This document shows positions 17,736 through 26,684 of a DNA stretch of 64,000 bases, piece by piece. The stretch is from Candidatus Abyssobacteria bacterium SURF_5. Lineage in GTDB: Bacteria > Abyssobacteria > SURF-5. The DNA lies in assembly GCA_003598085.1 (NCBI GenBank), contig QZKU01000045.1, forward strand, positions 21,792-85,791, read 5' to 3'. The notes under the pieces were generated by a model. The model ran no database searches. It was given only the letters and a program-made list of their open reading frames with translations, and had not been told where the DNA came from. Numbering within the stretch: position 1 is the first letter of the stretch; each line of letters opens with the position of its first letter. Made by a program: the position numbers and the translations under genes.

Positions 17736-18686
17736 ATGAAACGAGTACTGCTTGGAAACAGCGGAATCGAGGTAACGGAGCTCTGCTTCGGAACGTTGAC
17801 CATGAGCTGCCTTCAAACAGATATGCCTTCCGCCGAGGGCGGCAGAATTATCGCTCATGCACTGGAACTCGGCGTTGATTTCATCGATACCGCGCAGGCA
17901 TATCGCACCTACGAACATGTCGCCGCGGCCATCAAGCGGAGAAAGAACAAACCAGTCATCGCAACAAAATCACATGCCCGCACATACGAGGAAATGAATA
18001 AGGCTGTCGAGCAGGCCCTTGAAATCATGGGACTCGACCGCCTGGACATTTTTCTGTTCCACCTGACTCGCTCCGAGGAGGACTATCTCGACCGCCGCGG
18101 CGCCATCGACTGCTTGCTCGAATACAAACAAAAAGGACTGATCCGCGCGCTCGGACTTTCCACACACACGCTCGAGGGGCTGAAACCAGCCTTCAATCAC
18201 ACCGAGATCGAGATCGTCCTCGCATGCATCAACAGCAAGGGCCTCGGGATTAATGACGCCTCTCTCGATCAGTTCCTGCCCGCCCTCCGCAAATTGCATG
18301 CGCAGGGCAAGGGGGTCTATGCAATGAAGCCGCTCGGAGGCGGCCATCTCTTCCATGACGTCGCCCCCTCGCTCAACTTCGTGCGGCGGCTCGACACGGT
18401 TGACGTTCTCGCTGTCGGCATGAAAAGTGTCGCGGAAGTAGAAATGAACGTGTGCATCTTTAACGACCAACCCGTGCCCGCGCAGGTCCAGGAGCGAGCA
18501 AAACAGGTGTCGAAGCAATTGAAAATTTACACCCACATCTGCCAGGGGTGCGGCAGTTGCGTCGCGCACTGCGATCAGGGTGCGCTTTCTCTTCAGGACG
18601 AGAAAGTCGTTGTTGACCAGAGTAAGTGCATTCTCTGCGGGTACTGCGCCGAGGAGTGCCCGGTTTTTTGTATTCGAGTTATCTGA
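17736..18686 (+). CDS. Aldo/keto reductase with C-terminal 2x[4Fe-4S] ferredoxin domain
   Basis: About 316 residues. The N-terminal aldo/keto reductase barrel shows the catalytic tetrad: Asp and Tyr in DTAQAYRTYE, Lys in ATKSHA, His in LFHLTR. The C-terminal 55 residues hold two [4Fe-4S] motifs (CQGCGSCVAHC and CILCGYCAEEC). The fused ferredoxin suggests electron transfer to or from a ferredoxin or flavin partner rather than plain NADPH chemistry. ATG 17736 is preceded by GAGGA at 5 nt; in-frame starts at 17709 and 17724 are less likely. It is followed after 36 nt by a Zn-dependent dehydrogenase and then a sugar symporter, suggesting a small carbohydrate or polyol catabolic unit. Confidence 0.9.
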   Translation: MKRVLLGNSGIEVTELCFGTLTMSCLQTDMPSAEGGRIIAHALELGVDFIDTAQAYRTYEHVAAAIKRRKNKPVIATKSHARTYEEMNKAVEQALEIMGLDRLDIFLFHLTRSEEDYLDRRGAIDCLLEYKQKGLIRALGLSTHTLEGLKPAFNHTEIEIVLACINSKGLGINDASLDQFLPALRKLHAQGKGVYAMKPLGGGHLFHDVAPSLNFVRRLDTVDVLAVGMKSVAEVEMNVCIFNDQPVPAQVQERAKQVSKQLKIYTHICQGCGSCVAHCDQGALSLQDEKVVVDQSKCILCGYCAEECPVFCIRVI

Positions 18687-18722
18687 TCGGGTCCGCGGGA
18701 GAATTCACGCAAGGAGTTTTTC

Positions 18723-19721
18723 ATGAAAATCGCCGCTTACATCGATAAAGGCATCATGGAGATCAAGGAGATTCCTGTCCCAAAACCGAACGACGACGAG
18801 CTTCTCGTGAAAGTTTCTTATTGCGGCATCTGCGGCTCGGACATTCATCAGGTGCAGTATGGCATGGAAGAGCCCGGCGACCTCATGATGGGACACGAAA
18901 TCACCGGAATCATTGCAGAAGTCGGCAGGAACGTCCAGGGATGGAACGAGGGCGACCGCGCAATAGTCTCGCGCGTCTGGCGATGCGGCGCCTGCTGGTA
19001 TTGTCATAATCATCTCCCCCAGCTCTGTCCAAACAAGCACGCTACCAGCAACGGCGGCTACGCAGAATATCTCACGTGTACTCCCGAGCACCTGTTCCCG
19101 ATTCCGAACGAGGTCTCCCTCGAAGCGGCCTCCCTGTGGAATCCGATGACCAACTCGATCCACGGCGTGCAGCTTTCACGCCTGAAAATGGCTGACTTCG
19201 CGATTGTGCTGGGCGCCGGCCCCATCGGCCTTTTCACCATTGCGGCCGCCAGACGCGCAGGAGCGTTTCCCGTCATTGCCGCCGAAATCCAGCCGAAACG
19301 AGCCGAGGCCGCTCGAAAACTGGGCGCGCATGCGGTCCTGAACCCGCTCGAGGACAACCTCCTTCAAGCATGCCAGCACGTGCAGGAATACGGGGCCGAC
19401 CTCGTTTACGATTGCGCCGGCGGCGCCGAAACACTACAGGAAGCGATTCAACTTGTCCGCTGCGGAGGCCAGGTCATCCTGCTCGGTATCCACATGGAAT
19501 TCTTCTCCTTTAGCTCGATTCTGTGGGTGATGAAAGAGGTCGACGTGCAGGCCGCTTTCGGCACGACCAACCAAATCCCGATCGTTATCGAGATGTTGCG
19601 GGACGGCGCTGTTAATGCAAACGATGTTGTAAGTAATATCATCTCTCTCGACGACTTGCCCGTAATGATGAAAAAGCTGTTCGGACAAAACGATGAGATT
19701 AAAGTCCTCGTGCAACCATGA
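18723..19721 (+). CDS. Zinc-dependent alcohol/polyol dehydrogenase (MDR family)
   Basis: A 332-residue medium-chain dehydrogenase. Catalytic zinc ligands C37 (GICGSDIH), H58/E59 (GHE). Structural zinc Cys88, 91, 94 and 102. The NAD(P)-binding Rossmann motif is GAGPIG. It resembles sorbitol/threonine/glucose dehydrogenase-like proteins, but the substrate cannot be told. ATG 18723 has AAGGAG upstream. It is the middle gene of the reductase - dehydrogenase - transporter group. Confidence 0.92.
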   Translation: MKIAAYIDKGIMEIKEIPVPKPNDDELLVKVSYCGICGSDIHQVQYGMEEPGDLMMGHEITGIIAEVGRNVQGWNEGDRAIVSRVWRCGACWYCHNHLPQLCPNKHATSNGGYAEYLTCTPEHLFPIPNEVSLEAASLWNPMTNSIHGVQLSRLKMADFAIVLGAGPIGLFTIAAARRAGAFPVIAAEIQPKRAEAARKLGAHAVLNPLEDNLLQACQHVQEYGADLVYDCAGGAETLQEAIQLVRCGGQVILLGIHMEFFSFSSILWVMKEVDVQAAFGTTNQIPIVIEMLRDGAVNANDVVSNIISLDDLPVMMKKLFGQNDEIKVLVQP

Positions 19722-19802
19722 TTTTTTGCAGTAACCAGCATCCGAAACAAACCACCGGAAAAGTTTTCTCTCCTCCTACAACGGCCTCTTATTTTCAGAA
19801 TA

Positions 19803-21206
19803 ATGGCGGAAATACAGTCCGGTAAAATTCATGTCGCCGCACCTTCATTGGAAGCACGCGAGAAACTACGCCTCAGCACTCATGTCTGCTACGGCGTTTC
19901 CCAGTTCGGCCTCAACTGTATCGGCACCGCCTTCGGAATCAATGCCCTTTTCTTTTACACCACTGTCCTCAGGTTCGATAGCGTCCTCTTCGGAATTATC
20001 ATGCTCATCGGACAGGCCTGGGACGCAATCAGCGACCCCCTCATGGGACACCTCTCCGATAATACGAACTGGAAACGCGGCAGGCGGCGCCCCTTTATCA
20101 TTCTCGGCGCCGTCCCGTTCAGCGTCGCCTTCTTTCTCGTATTCTCACCGCCTGCCTTGAGCAGTCAAAACGTGATCTTCATCTACCTGCTCGCGGCCGT
20201 GCTCCTGATGTTCACCGCCAGAACCGTATTCGAAACCCCCTATAATGCGCTTGCACCGGAACTGACGCCGGATTATGACGAACGCACGAAACTCTCGGGG
20301 TTCAGACAATTCTTCGGTACCATCGGCGACGCGCAGGGGGCAATCCTTCCTCTCCTGCTTGTAAGCCTCTTCCACGAACACCGAAAGCCGGCTCACTTTG
20401 TCTACGGGCTTTTCGCCGCCCTGATCACGATCATTCTCGCAGAAATTACCCGCCGGGGAACGTTTGAAAAGCCGAGCCGCATCCACCGCTCGCAGGTAAG
20501 CGTGGTCGATTCATTTATCGCCATGTCTCGAAACCGGCCATACCTCATCTTCATCTTCTCGAGTACCGTCGCCCAGATGAGCAACAACATCGTGACGTAC
20601 CTCGTGCTCTTCGTAACCAAATACTGGTTCCTCAACGAGGCGCTCGCCACACGATTCTTCGCCTTCTTTTTCATCGGCTGTGTTCTGGCGGTCCCGCTAT
20701 GGGTCAAGCTGTCGAATCTGCTCGGCAAGAAATGGACCTACATCCTCGATCTCACCGGCTACGGCGTCCTTCTCTCAGGCATCCTCTTCCTGTCGAAGGA
20801 CGCTCATCTCGCCGCCACAGTGGTGATGTTCTTCGCCGGTATGTTCAACGTCGGCCTCTGGATTCTTTCGGGCACCATTGCGCCCGATATCATCGAGTGG
20901 GATGAATACCACACCGGCAAACGGCGGGAAGGCGTCTACGCCGGCGTGTGGACCTTTATGTACAAGGCGGGAATCGGACTTGCCCTCATGATCGTCGGAT
21001 TCGCCTTGAAACTCATCGATTTCAACGCCGACCTGCCGGCTCAGTCCGCCTCCACACTCTTTAAATTGAGAATCCTCTTCGGGCCGATCCCCGCACTCTT
21101 CCTCATCGCCGGCGCTCTCGTCTTCCTCCTGTACCCCATTACCAAGTCAAAGCATCAGGAAATTCGCCGGCTGATCCTGCAACGCCGGCAGAACGAGCAA
21201 CCGTGA
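19803..21206 (+). CDS. Sugar:cation symporter, GPH (glycoside-pentoside-hexuronide) family
   Basis: A 467-residue, 12-helix transporter. It has the GPH-type N-terminal signature around SDPLMGHLSDNT, followed by RRRPFIILG, and a later motif with DIIEWDEYHTGKRREG. It probably moves a sugar, glycoside or uronate with Na+ or H+. It lies 81 nt after the Zn-dehydrogenase on the same strand; transport plus two oxidoreductases suggests uptake and oxidation of one compound. It converges on rpoD. Confidence 0.9.
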   Translation: MAEIQSGKIHVAAPSLEAREKLRLSTHVCYGVSQFGLNCIGTAFGINALFFYTTVLRFDSVLFGIIMLIGQAWDAISDPLMGHLSDNTNWKRGRRRPFIILGAVPFSVAFFLVFSPPALSSQNVIFIYLLAAVLLMFTARTVFETPYNALAPELTPDYDERTKLSGFRQFFGTIGDAQGAILPLLLVSLFHEHRKPAHFVYGLFAALITIILAEITRRGTFEKPSRIHRSQVSVVDSFIAMSRNRPYLIFIFSSTVAQMSNNIVTYLVLFVTKYWFLNEALATRFFAFFFIGCVLAVPLWVKLSNLLGKKWTYILDLTGYGVLLSGILFLSKDAHLAATVVMFFAGMFNVGLWILSGTIAPDIIEWDEYHTGKRREGVYAGVWTFMYKAGIGLALMIVGFALKLIDFNADLPAQSASTLFKLRILFGPIPALFLIAGALVFLLYPITKSKHQEIRRLILQRRQNEQP

Positions 21207-21249
21207 GCCTGCTTCTCCGTGTTTCCATAATTGATTCGGTTCTTCAATC

Positions 21250-21291
21250 AAAAATCCAATCCCGCCTGGGCGGGACTAAAATCCAAAATCG
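21250..21291. repeat. AAAATCCAA repeat with G+C palindrome
   Basis: Two copies of an AAAATCCAA unit flank a CCCGCCTGGGCGGG palindrome between the convergent transporter and rpoD genes. Same unit as at 9120-9152. Confidence 0.55.
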
Positions 21292-21325
21292 GCTGCGGCT
21301 CCGCCGCCTCGTTTCTTCTCCCCAT

Positions 21326-21361
21326 AAAAAAAGCCGGACCACGCACCATGCGTGGCCCGGC
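21326..21361 (-). terminator. Intrinsic terminator of rpoD
   Basis: On the minus strand a GCCGG-CCACGCA stem (12 pairs with one C:A mismatch, 3-nt loop) is followed by seven T. It lies just after the rpoD stop codon. Confidence 0.85.
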
Positions 21362-21378
21362 GCCTGTTGCCTCTCCTC

Positions 21379-23133
21379 TTACTGCTCCTGAACGGTCCAG
21401 TCAAGGAAGCTCTTCAGCTTCCGGCTGCGGGTGGGATGCCGCAGCTTGCGGATGGCCTTGGCCTCGATCTGGCGGACACGTTCACGCGTCACGTTGAAAA
21501 CGCTGCCGACTTCCTCCAGCGTTCTCGGGTAGCCGTCGCCGAGTCCGAAGCGCAACCGAAGCACCTTCTCCTCGCGCTCGGTCAGCGTCTTGAGGACTTC
21601 CTCGAGTTTCTCCTGGAAAACGGTGAAGGCGGCCGTGTTGATCGGCGACTCGATTGATCTGTCCTCGATGAAATCGCCGAATGTGCTGTCGCCTTCTTCG
21701 CCGATCGGCGTCTCAAGTGATATCGCCTCCTGGGCGATCTTCAGTATCCCGCGAACCTTCTCGACGTCCATGTGCATCGCTTCGGAGATTTCCTCGGGAG
21801 TCGGTTCCCTCCCGTACTCCTGCACCAATCTCCTCGAGGTGCGAATCACCTTGTTGATCGTCTCGATCATGTGCACCGGAATGCGAATCGTGCGCGCCTG
21901 GTCCGCAATAGCGCGCGTTATCGCTTGCCGAATCCACCATGTTGCATACGTCGAAAACTTGTAACCGCGGCGGTATTCAAACTTGTCAACGGCCTTCATC
22001 AGACCGATGTTGCCTTCCTGGATCAGGTCGAGAAACGACATCCCGCGATTGGTATACTTCTTGGCAATGCTGACCACCAATCGCAGGTTGGCCTCCACCA
22101 GGTCCATCTTCGCGCGATAAATGCCGGCTTCGTTATTCTCGATCCGCGAGATGAGCCCGAAGATACCCTGCTTGCTCAAACGCGTATCGTGATAAATCGT
22201 GTTCAATCTCCGCTGCGCGTTCTGCAGTTTCCGCTCCAACTCCACAAATCGGGCCAGCGGCACCGGAATCCGTTTCGCCAACCGCTTCGAATCGATCTGG
22301 CGCGATCGCAGTTTCCTGCCAAGCGCCTCGATCCTGGAGGCATCCATCTTCAATTCGTCTTCGATCGACTTGATTTCGTTCTCGGCCGATTTTATCTTAT
22401 GGCGCAGATTCTTGATCCTCGTCGCGATCCTGCTCGCTTCTTTAACCTTTATATCGATCTCGCGCAGCGTCGCAATCTGCTTCGTCCGGATGGAATTGAT
22501 CTCGCTTCGGATTTTCTTCTTCGTGCTGTCGGCAATGCGAGGGCGCTGCAGAGCGCGCTCGAGCCGTCCTATCTGAGCTTCGCTCTTGTTCAGAAAATCG
22601 ATTATCTTGGGGACCCGCTCTTCGAGTTGCTTCAGTTTTCGCTCATCGTCCTCGCGGCTGATGCTCTCGATCGAAGCTTTTCCCCTGACTATCTTCTGCA
22701 GGATCGGAAGGATTTCTCTGACCGCGAACGGAGTGCGAATAACCGTCTCACGCAACGCATTTTCCGCTTGCTCTATATTCTGAGCTATCCGGATTTCCTC
22801 TTCCTTGCTCAGCAGCGGAACGCGCCCCATCTCCCGCAGGTACATGCGCACCGGGTCATCCGCCCGGTCGACGCGCGAGGGAGCAAACTCCTTCTCTTCT
22901 TCTTCCTCCTCAAGCGCTTCCTCCCCCTCTTCAATTCTCAATGTGTCTACGACATCGATGTCATGATCACCGAGAGTGAGGAGAATATCATCGATCTCGC
23001 CTGCGGAAACAACATCGTCAGGAAGCATGTCGTTGATCTCTTCGAAAGTCAGTTGTCCCTGCTTCCTTCCTTTTTCGATCAAGTCCTGAACGACGTCATG
23101 TTCGTTCAGCTTTTTTTCCAGCTCTTTTTCCAC
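21379..23133 (-). CDS. rpoD: Primary RNA polymerase sigma factor RpoD
   Basis: Housekeeping sigma factor, 584 residues. It has an acidic region 1.1 (1-90), region 1.2 ([16 protein letters not shown]), a long basic, helix-rich non-conserved insert (about 125-330), region 2 ([15 protein letters not shown]), region 3 and region 4 with [18 protein letters not shown]. The insert is predicted mostly helical, as in proteobacterial RpoD. It starts with GTG 23133, preceded by AAAGGGTGAT. It follows dnaG by 104 nt, and NIF3-like - dnaG - rpoD form one operon. A second, shorter sigma is encoded at 4037-4933. Confidence 0.96.
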   Translation of the reverse strand: MEKELEKKLNEHDVVQDLIEKGRKQGQLTFEEINDMLPDDVVSAGEIDDILLTLGDHDIDVVDTLRIEEGEEALEEEEEEKEFAPSRVDRADDPVRMYLREMGRVPLLSKEEEIRIAQNIEQAENALRETVIRTPFAVREILPILQKIVRGKASIESISREDDERKLKQLEERVPKIIDFLNKSEAQIGRLERALQRPRIADSTKKKIRSEINSIRTKQIATLREIDIKVKEASRIATRIKNLRHKIKSAENEIKSIEDELKMDASRIEALGRKLRSRQIDSKRLAKRIPVPLARFVELERKLQNAQRRLNTIYHDTRLSKQGIFGLISRIENNEAGIYRAKMDLVEANLRLVVSIAKKYTNRGMSFLDLIQEGNIGLMKAVDKFEYRRGYKFSTYATWWIRQAITRAIADQARTIRIPVHMIETINKVIRTSRRLVQEYGREPTPEEISEAMHMDVEKVRGILKIAQEAISLETPIGEEGDSTFGDFIEDRSIESPINTAAFTVFQEKLEEVLKTLTEREEKVLRLRFGLGDGYPRTLEEVGSVFNVTRERVRQIEAKAIRKLRHPTRSRKLKSFLDWTVQEQ

Positions 23134-23237
23134 ATTATCACCCTTTGCGCAGCTAAATTTTCGCGGTGGTTTTCGGGACCCAGAGGTGTGTTGCCGTTTC
23201 CATCAAAAAATTTTGGGTTTACCTCCTTTTTCGAGTC

Positions 23238-25199
23238 CTAAAACGGTACCTCCCAATTTGGTCTCCCTTCTTGTCCCCCTTGCTTCTGTACCTCTAAAAG
23301 TTGCTTCCATGCCCGCATCGCGGCATAATCTCCCGTCTTTTCAGCCCGAGCCAATTCTCTCGGACCTATTTCGAACACGAGCGAAGCGAGTTCCTCCTGC
23401 TTCCGCCCCTCAACGAAAACCGAGATGCCGGCAAGTTCTTTTCTTGCTTGCTCCAACTCTCTCCGCGCCGCCACCTTCTGCGCTACCAACCGCCGAAATC
23501 GCTCCGTATCGCCGGCGCGCTCAGCCTCCGCTATCTCAGCCGTAAGCGTGCTCAGCATTCTCTCGCTCTGCCGGTTCTTGAATATCGCCAGCCACCACTC
23601 AACCGGATATATCAGCTCCGGACCTGCCTTTTCAAAACTCAATCGGGACAATAACTTCTGCGCTTCTTCATTCTGGACCGCGTCGAGCAGCTTGCTCTCG
23701 AGAAGAGCGACCTCTTTTACCTCCAAACCGACTGTCAACAATTCCCTGAGCGCCTCGTTCTCGATCATCGATAAATCCAGATTATCCTTTAATATCTCCC
23801 GGCATTCCGGCCGCTCGGTCAGCGCCTTAATCAGCCACAAGCATTGCTGCTCTTCGTGCCGCAACCGCTTCTCGTACTGTCTGGCCTCTATTTCTATTCT
23901 GTCTGTAAAATTGCTTTTTTGCGAGGCTTTGAGCAGCGTGTCCGGCTGAAGACCAAGTTTTCCCGCAAGTAACCTCAGGTACTCCTCTTTCTTGATCGGA
24001 TCCGGCATCCTGCCAACCAGCGAAGCGAGAACGTTTGCGGTCCTTACCTTCGTCTCCAGATTCCAGCCGCTGTGGCCGTGAGCACTGTCAATATGATGAT
24101 CAATGAAATTCTTCGCATCCTTTGAATGGTGCACGAAGGCCTCAGACCCGTGCTCCAGCAGAAACTCGTCCGGATCTTTTGCCGAAGGAAGCGTTAAAAC
24201 GCGCACGTCGAGGTCCTCGCCCAAAAGCACCTCGATTCCGCGCCCCGTCGCCGCCTCTCCCGCCACGTCCGAATCGAAGACGAGCACCACCTCCGATGCA
24301 TACCTGCGAAGAAGCCGCGCCTGCGCCTGCGTAAACGCGGTCCCCAATGACGCCACTACATTCTCGAATCCATTGACAGCCAATCTGATTGCATCTACGT
24401 AACCTTCGACGACGAAAACCGAATTCTTATTCGAGATCGGCCGCTTCGCCTGGTGCAGATTGTACAGGGTCTCGCCCTTCCTGTATATCGGCGTCTCCGG
24501 CGAATTTATGTACTTCGGCTGGTTCTCCTCGAGCGAGCGTCCTCCAAAAGCTATCGCTTTCCCCATGATATCGAGAATCGGGAACATCACCCGGTTCCGA
24601 AATGCGTCATACACCCGGCCCTCGACGCTCTTCTTTGACAATCCTCCCTGGATCAATACGTCATGGGAAAACCCTTTTTTTGACGCTTCGGTGGTAAAAG
24701 CGTCCCACCCGGCCGGCGCAAAACCCAGAGAAAATCGCTGGGCAGGCTCGCCAAGCAGGCGCCGACGCTCGAGGTAAACACGCGCATGCTCGGCATCGGG
24801 CGATCTGTGCAGCTGCCGGCTGTAATACCCGCGCGCGAATTCGTACAGGTCGAACAACTGCTCCCGAAGACGTTGTTGCTCCGGAACAAAATGCGATTCC
24901 TTTATCTCGATTCCCACGCGCCCGGCAAGATGTTTGACGGCCTCCGCGAAGCTGAAACCCTCCTGCCGCATGAGAAAACCGAATACGTTGCCGCCGGCCC
25001 CGCACCCGAAGCAATAAAACATCTGCTTCTGCGCGCTTACGGTGAAGGATGGCGTCTTTTCCGTGTGAAACGGGCAACATGCCTTGTAATTGGCCCCCGC
25101 TTTCTTCAGCGCCATGTACTCGGAGATAACCTGCACGATATCTGTCTGAGATCGGACGTGCTCAACTGTCTCCGGGGGAATCCTGTAAGATGATGCCAT
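23238..25199 (-). CDS. dnaG: DNA primase
   Basis: Synthesises RNA primers at the replication fork. About 653 residues from ATG 25199. CHC2 zinc-binding domain with Cys42, His45, Cys63, Cys66 (CCPFH...FYCFGCG), the RNA polymerase core with TOPRIM (VVEGYVDAI; VFDSDVAGE), and a C-terminal DnaB-interacting helical region. An in-frame GTG at 25229 is possible but would add a poorly conserved stretch. Central gene of the dnaG-rpoD macromolecular-synthesis operon. Confidence 0.95.
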   Translation of the reverse strand: MASSYRIPPETVEHVRSQTDIVQVISEYMALKKAGANYKACCPFHTEKTPSFTVSAQKQMFYCFGCGAGGNVFGFLMRQEGFSFAEAVKHLAGRVGIEIKESHFVPEQQRLREQLFDLYEFARGYYSRQLHRSPDAEHARVYLERRRLLGEPAQRFSLGFAPAGWDAFTTEASKKGFSHDVLIQGGLSKKSVEGRVYDAFRNRVMFPILDIMGKAIAFGGRSLEENQPKYINSPETPIYRKGETLYNLHQAKRPISNKNSVFVVEGYVDAIRLAVNGFENVVASLGTAFTQAQARLLRRYASEVVLVFDSDVAGEAATGRGIEVLLGEDLDVRVLTLPSAKDPDEFLLEHGSEAFVHHSKDAKNFIDHHIDSAHGHSGWNLETKVRTANVLASLVGRMPDPIKKEEYLRLLAGKLGLQPDTLLKASQKSNFTDRIEIEARQYEKRLRHEEQQCLWLIKALTERPECREILKDNLDLSMIENEALRELLTVGLEVKEVALLESKLLDAVQNEEAQKLLSRLSFEKAGPELIYPVEWWLAIFKNRQSERMLSTLTAEIAEAERAGDTERFRRLVAQKVAARRELEQARKELAGISVFVEGRKQEELASLVFEIGPRELARAEKTGDYAAMRAWKQLLEVQKQGGQEGRPNWEVPF

Positions 25200-25272
25200 T
25201 TTCTTAATCGAACCGTGCGCGCCAGCCACCCTGAAGGCTCAATCCTTCATCCCTGAGCCTCTGAATCCGGCC

Positions 25273-26262
25273 TTATCTTCCTTTTTTCACTCTCGAAACC
25301 CTGCTGAAACCCGAGCAGGTCAATATCTCCACTGGACCGTGCCGCCGGTTAAGCTCGTCAAGAAACAGGTTCATCCCAAGCGCGTCGCTCGACATATGAC
25401 CGGCAATTATCACATTCACGTGATGCTTCTTCGCCTCTTTCAGATGATCCTCTCCTATATGCATCCCGACGACCGTGCCGACTCCGGCCTGAACAAGCTT
25501 CTCAAAGGCTTCTTTTGAGCCCCCCGTTCCGCCCGTCATATCCACAAACGTCTTGCCCGCCCTGTTCGTAGGCGAACCGGCAACTATCCTTGGACCCGCA
25601 TTCTGCTTTGCGCTGTTCTGGTATTCCGGAATCTCAAGCAGAAGATCAATTATATCTGAAAGAAAAACCGGCTTGTGCCGGTCAAACTTTTTTTGTAGAA
25701 ACTGGTTTACCCCATTGTCGGCCGGGGTGTGGACGCACACAAATGAAAGATCAAGCAGTCGCGCAGCGTCCACTGCACGGGTGTGATTTACTGGAAGAAC
25801 TCTTCGCTCGACCTCCTTAATGCGCTCCTCTAGTATCCCCTCCGCAACATTTATCGGTACCCCAAACTTGTTCAGGATATCCGCCTGCATCTCCATGACC
25901 TCATAAAAATTGGCCATCGCCCTGCCTTCCGGGTGATGGGCCACTATGAGATCAATCGGCTTGCCGTTCGCTCGCATCCGATCTGCCAGCAGAACTTCCG
26001 ATATCTCTATATCGATCCCGACAAAAAGAGACTTTATCCGCTGATTGGCGCTCCCATGAAGAATTCGAGTGTCCGCGTAGGGGTTTGAGAATTTCTCTCT
26101 ATCGAAAAAATCTTTCTGCTTCTGAGTTAGTTTTTCGAAGTTTTTCCGCTGCTTCTGGAGGAGAGCATCGAGAGCCTTTCTTCCCCTGGGATCATTCCGT
26201 ATCCCCCAGTCTATCGCAAGCTTATAGAATTCACCCAGAGTGAGAAAGCCTTTGTCTTGCAC
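25273..26262 (-). CDS. NIF3-like metal-binding protein
   Basis: About 329 residues of the NIF3/YbgI/DUF34 family, which binds two metal ions and is of uncertain function. Metal-ligand motifs: VAHHPEGRA, VHTPADNGV and, near the C-terminus, GMHIGEDH. The N-terminal 90 residues are an added helical region. The frame is open from GTG 26277, but a near-perfect promoter has its -10 box at 26268-26273, inside that extension. The predicted transcription start coincides with GTG 26262, which I take as the start of a leaderless message. It is the first gene before dnaG and rpoD. Confidence 0.82.
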   Translation of the reverse strand: MQDKGFLTLGEFYKLAIDWGIRNDPRGRKALDALLQKQRKNFEKLTQKQKDFFDREKFSNPYADTRILHGSANQRIKSLFVGIDIEISEVLLADRMRANGKPIDLIVAHHPEGRAMANFYEVMEMQADILNKFGVPINVAEGILEERIKEVERRVLPVNHTRAVDAARLLDLSFVCVHTPADNGVNQFLQKKFDRHKPVFLSDIIDLLLEIPEYQNSAKQNAGPRIVAGSPTNRAGKTFVDMTGGTGGSKEAFEKLVQAGVGTVVGMHIGEDHLKEAKKHHVNVIIAGHMSSDALGMNLFLDELNRRHGPVEILTCSGFSRVSRVKKGR

Positions 26263-26267
26263 ACGGA

Positions 26268-26296
26268 ATTGTACCACATGATGGGTTTTTTGTCAA
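26268..26296 (-). promoter_or_regulatory. Consensus promoter of the NIF3-dnaG-rpoD operon
   Basis: Minus strand TTGACA (26291-26296), 17-nt spacer, TACAAT (26268-26273). Predicted start at about 26261-26262, at a GTG codon in the NIF3-like frame. Confidence 0.7.
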
Positions 26297-26326
26297 ACAG
26301 ACCGGCCGGTATGTTTTGCCGCTTTT

Positions 26327-26671
26327 TTAGGCAAATGTCGAGCTCAGGGCGCGACCCCCTAACACATGCGCATGAAGATGAAACACCGCTTGACCAGCGT
26401 CTCTGTTACAGTTTATTACTACCCGGTATCCTGAGGCTGCTACGTTCTCGGCTCGCGCCACAAGCCGGCACGCCTGTAGGAGAGCGCCGATCTCGGCCGG
26501 ATCGGTCGCAGAAATGTCATTCAGCGTCGGTATATGCTTCCTCGGAATAACAACCACATGGACCGGCGCCTGCGGCTCGATATCTCGAAAGGCAAAATAT
26601 GCAGCATCCTCATAAACTTTCTTGGATGGTATCTCGCCATCCGCTATCTTGCAGAAGATGCAGTCGGACAT
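26327..26671 (-). CDS. HIT family nucleotide hydrolase (HinT-like)
   Basis: 114 residues with the histidine triad HLHAHVLGG near the C-terminus and the N-terminal DCIFCKIADGEIPSKKVYED block of HinT. It probably hydrolyses adenosine phosphoramidates. ATG 26671 with GAGGAG upstream, 13 nt after mtaB. Last gene of the heat-shock/RNA-modification cluster. Confidence 0.93.
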   Translation of the reverse strand: MSDCIFCKIADGEIPSKKVYEDAAYFAFRDIEPQAPVHVVVIPRKHIPTLNDISATDPAEIGALLQACRLVARAENVAASGYRVVINCNRDAGQAVFHLHAHVLGGRALSSTFA

Positions 26672-26684
26672 TCTCAGTCTCCTC

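Noticed and set aside
21772-23241. 489-codon open frame on the plus strand opposite rpoD
   Set aside because: It mirrors rpoD, which is unmistakable; the long frame is an effect of codon bias and has no recognisable domain or RBS.
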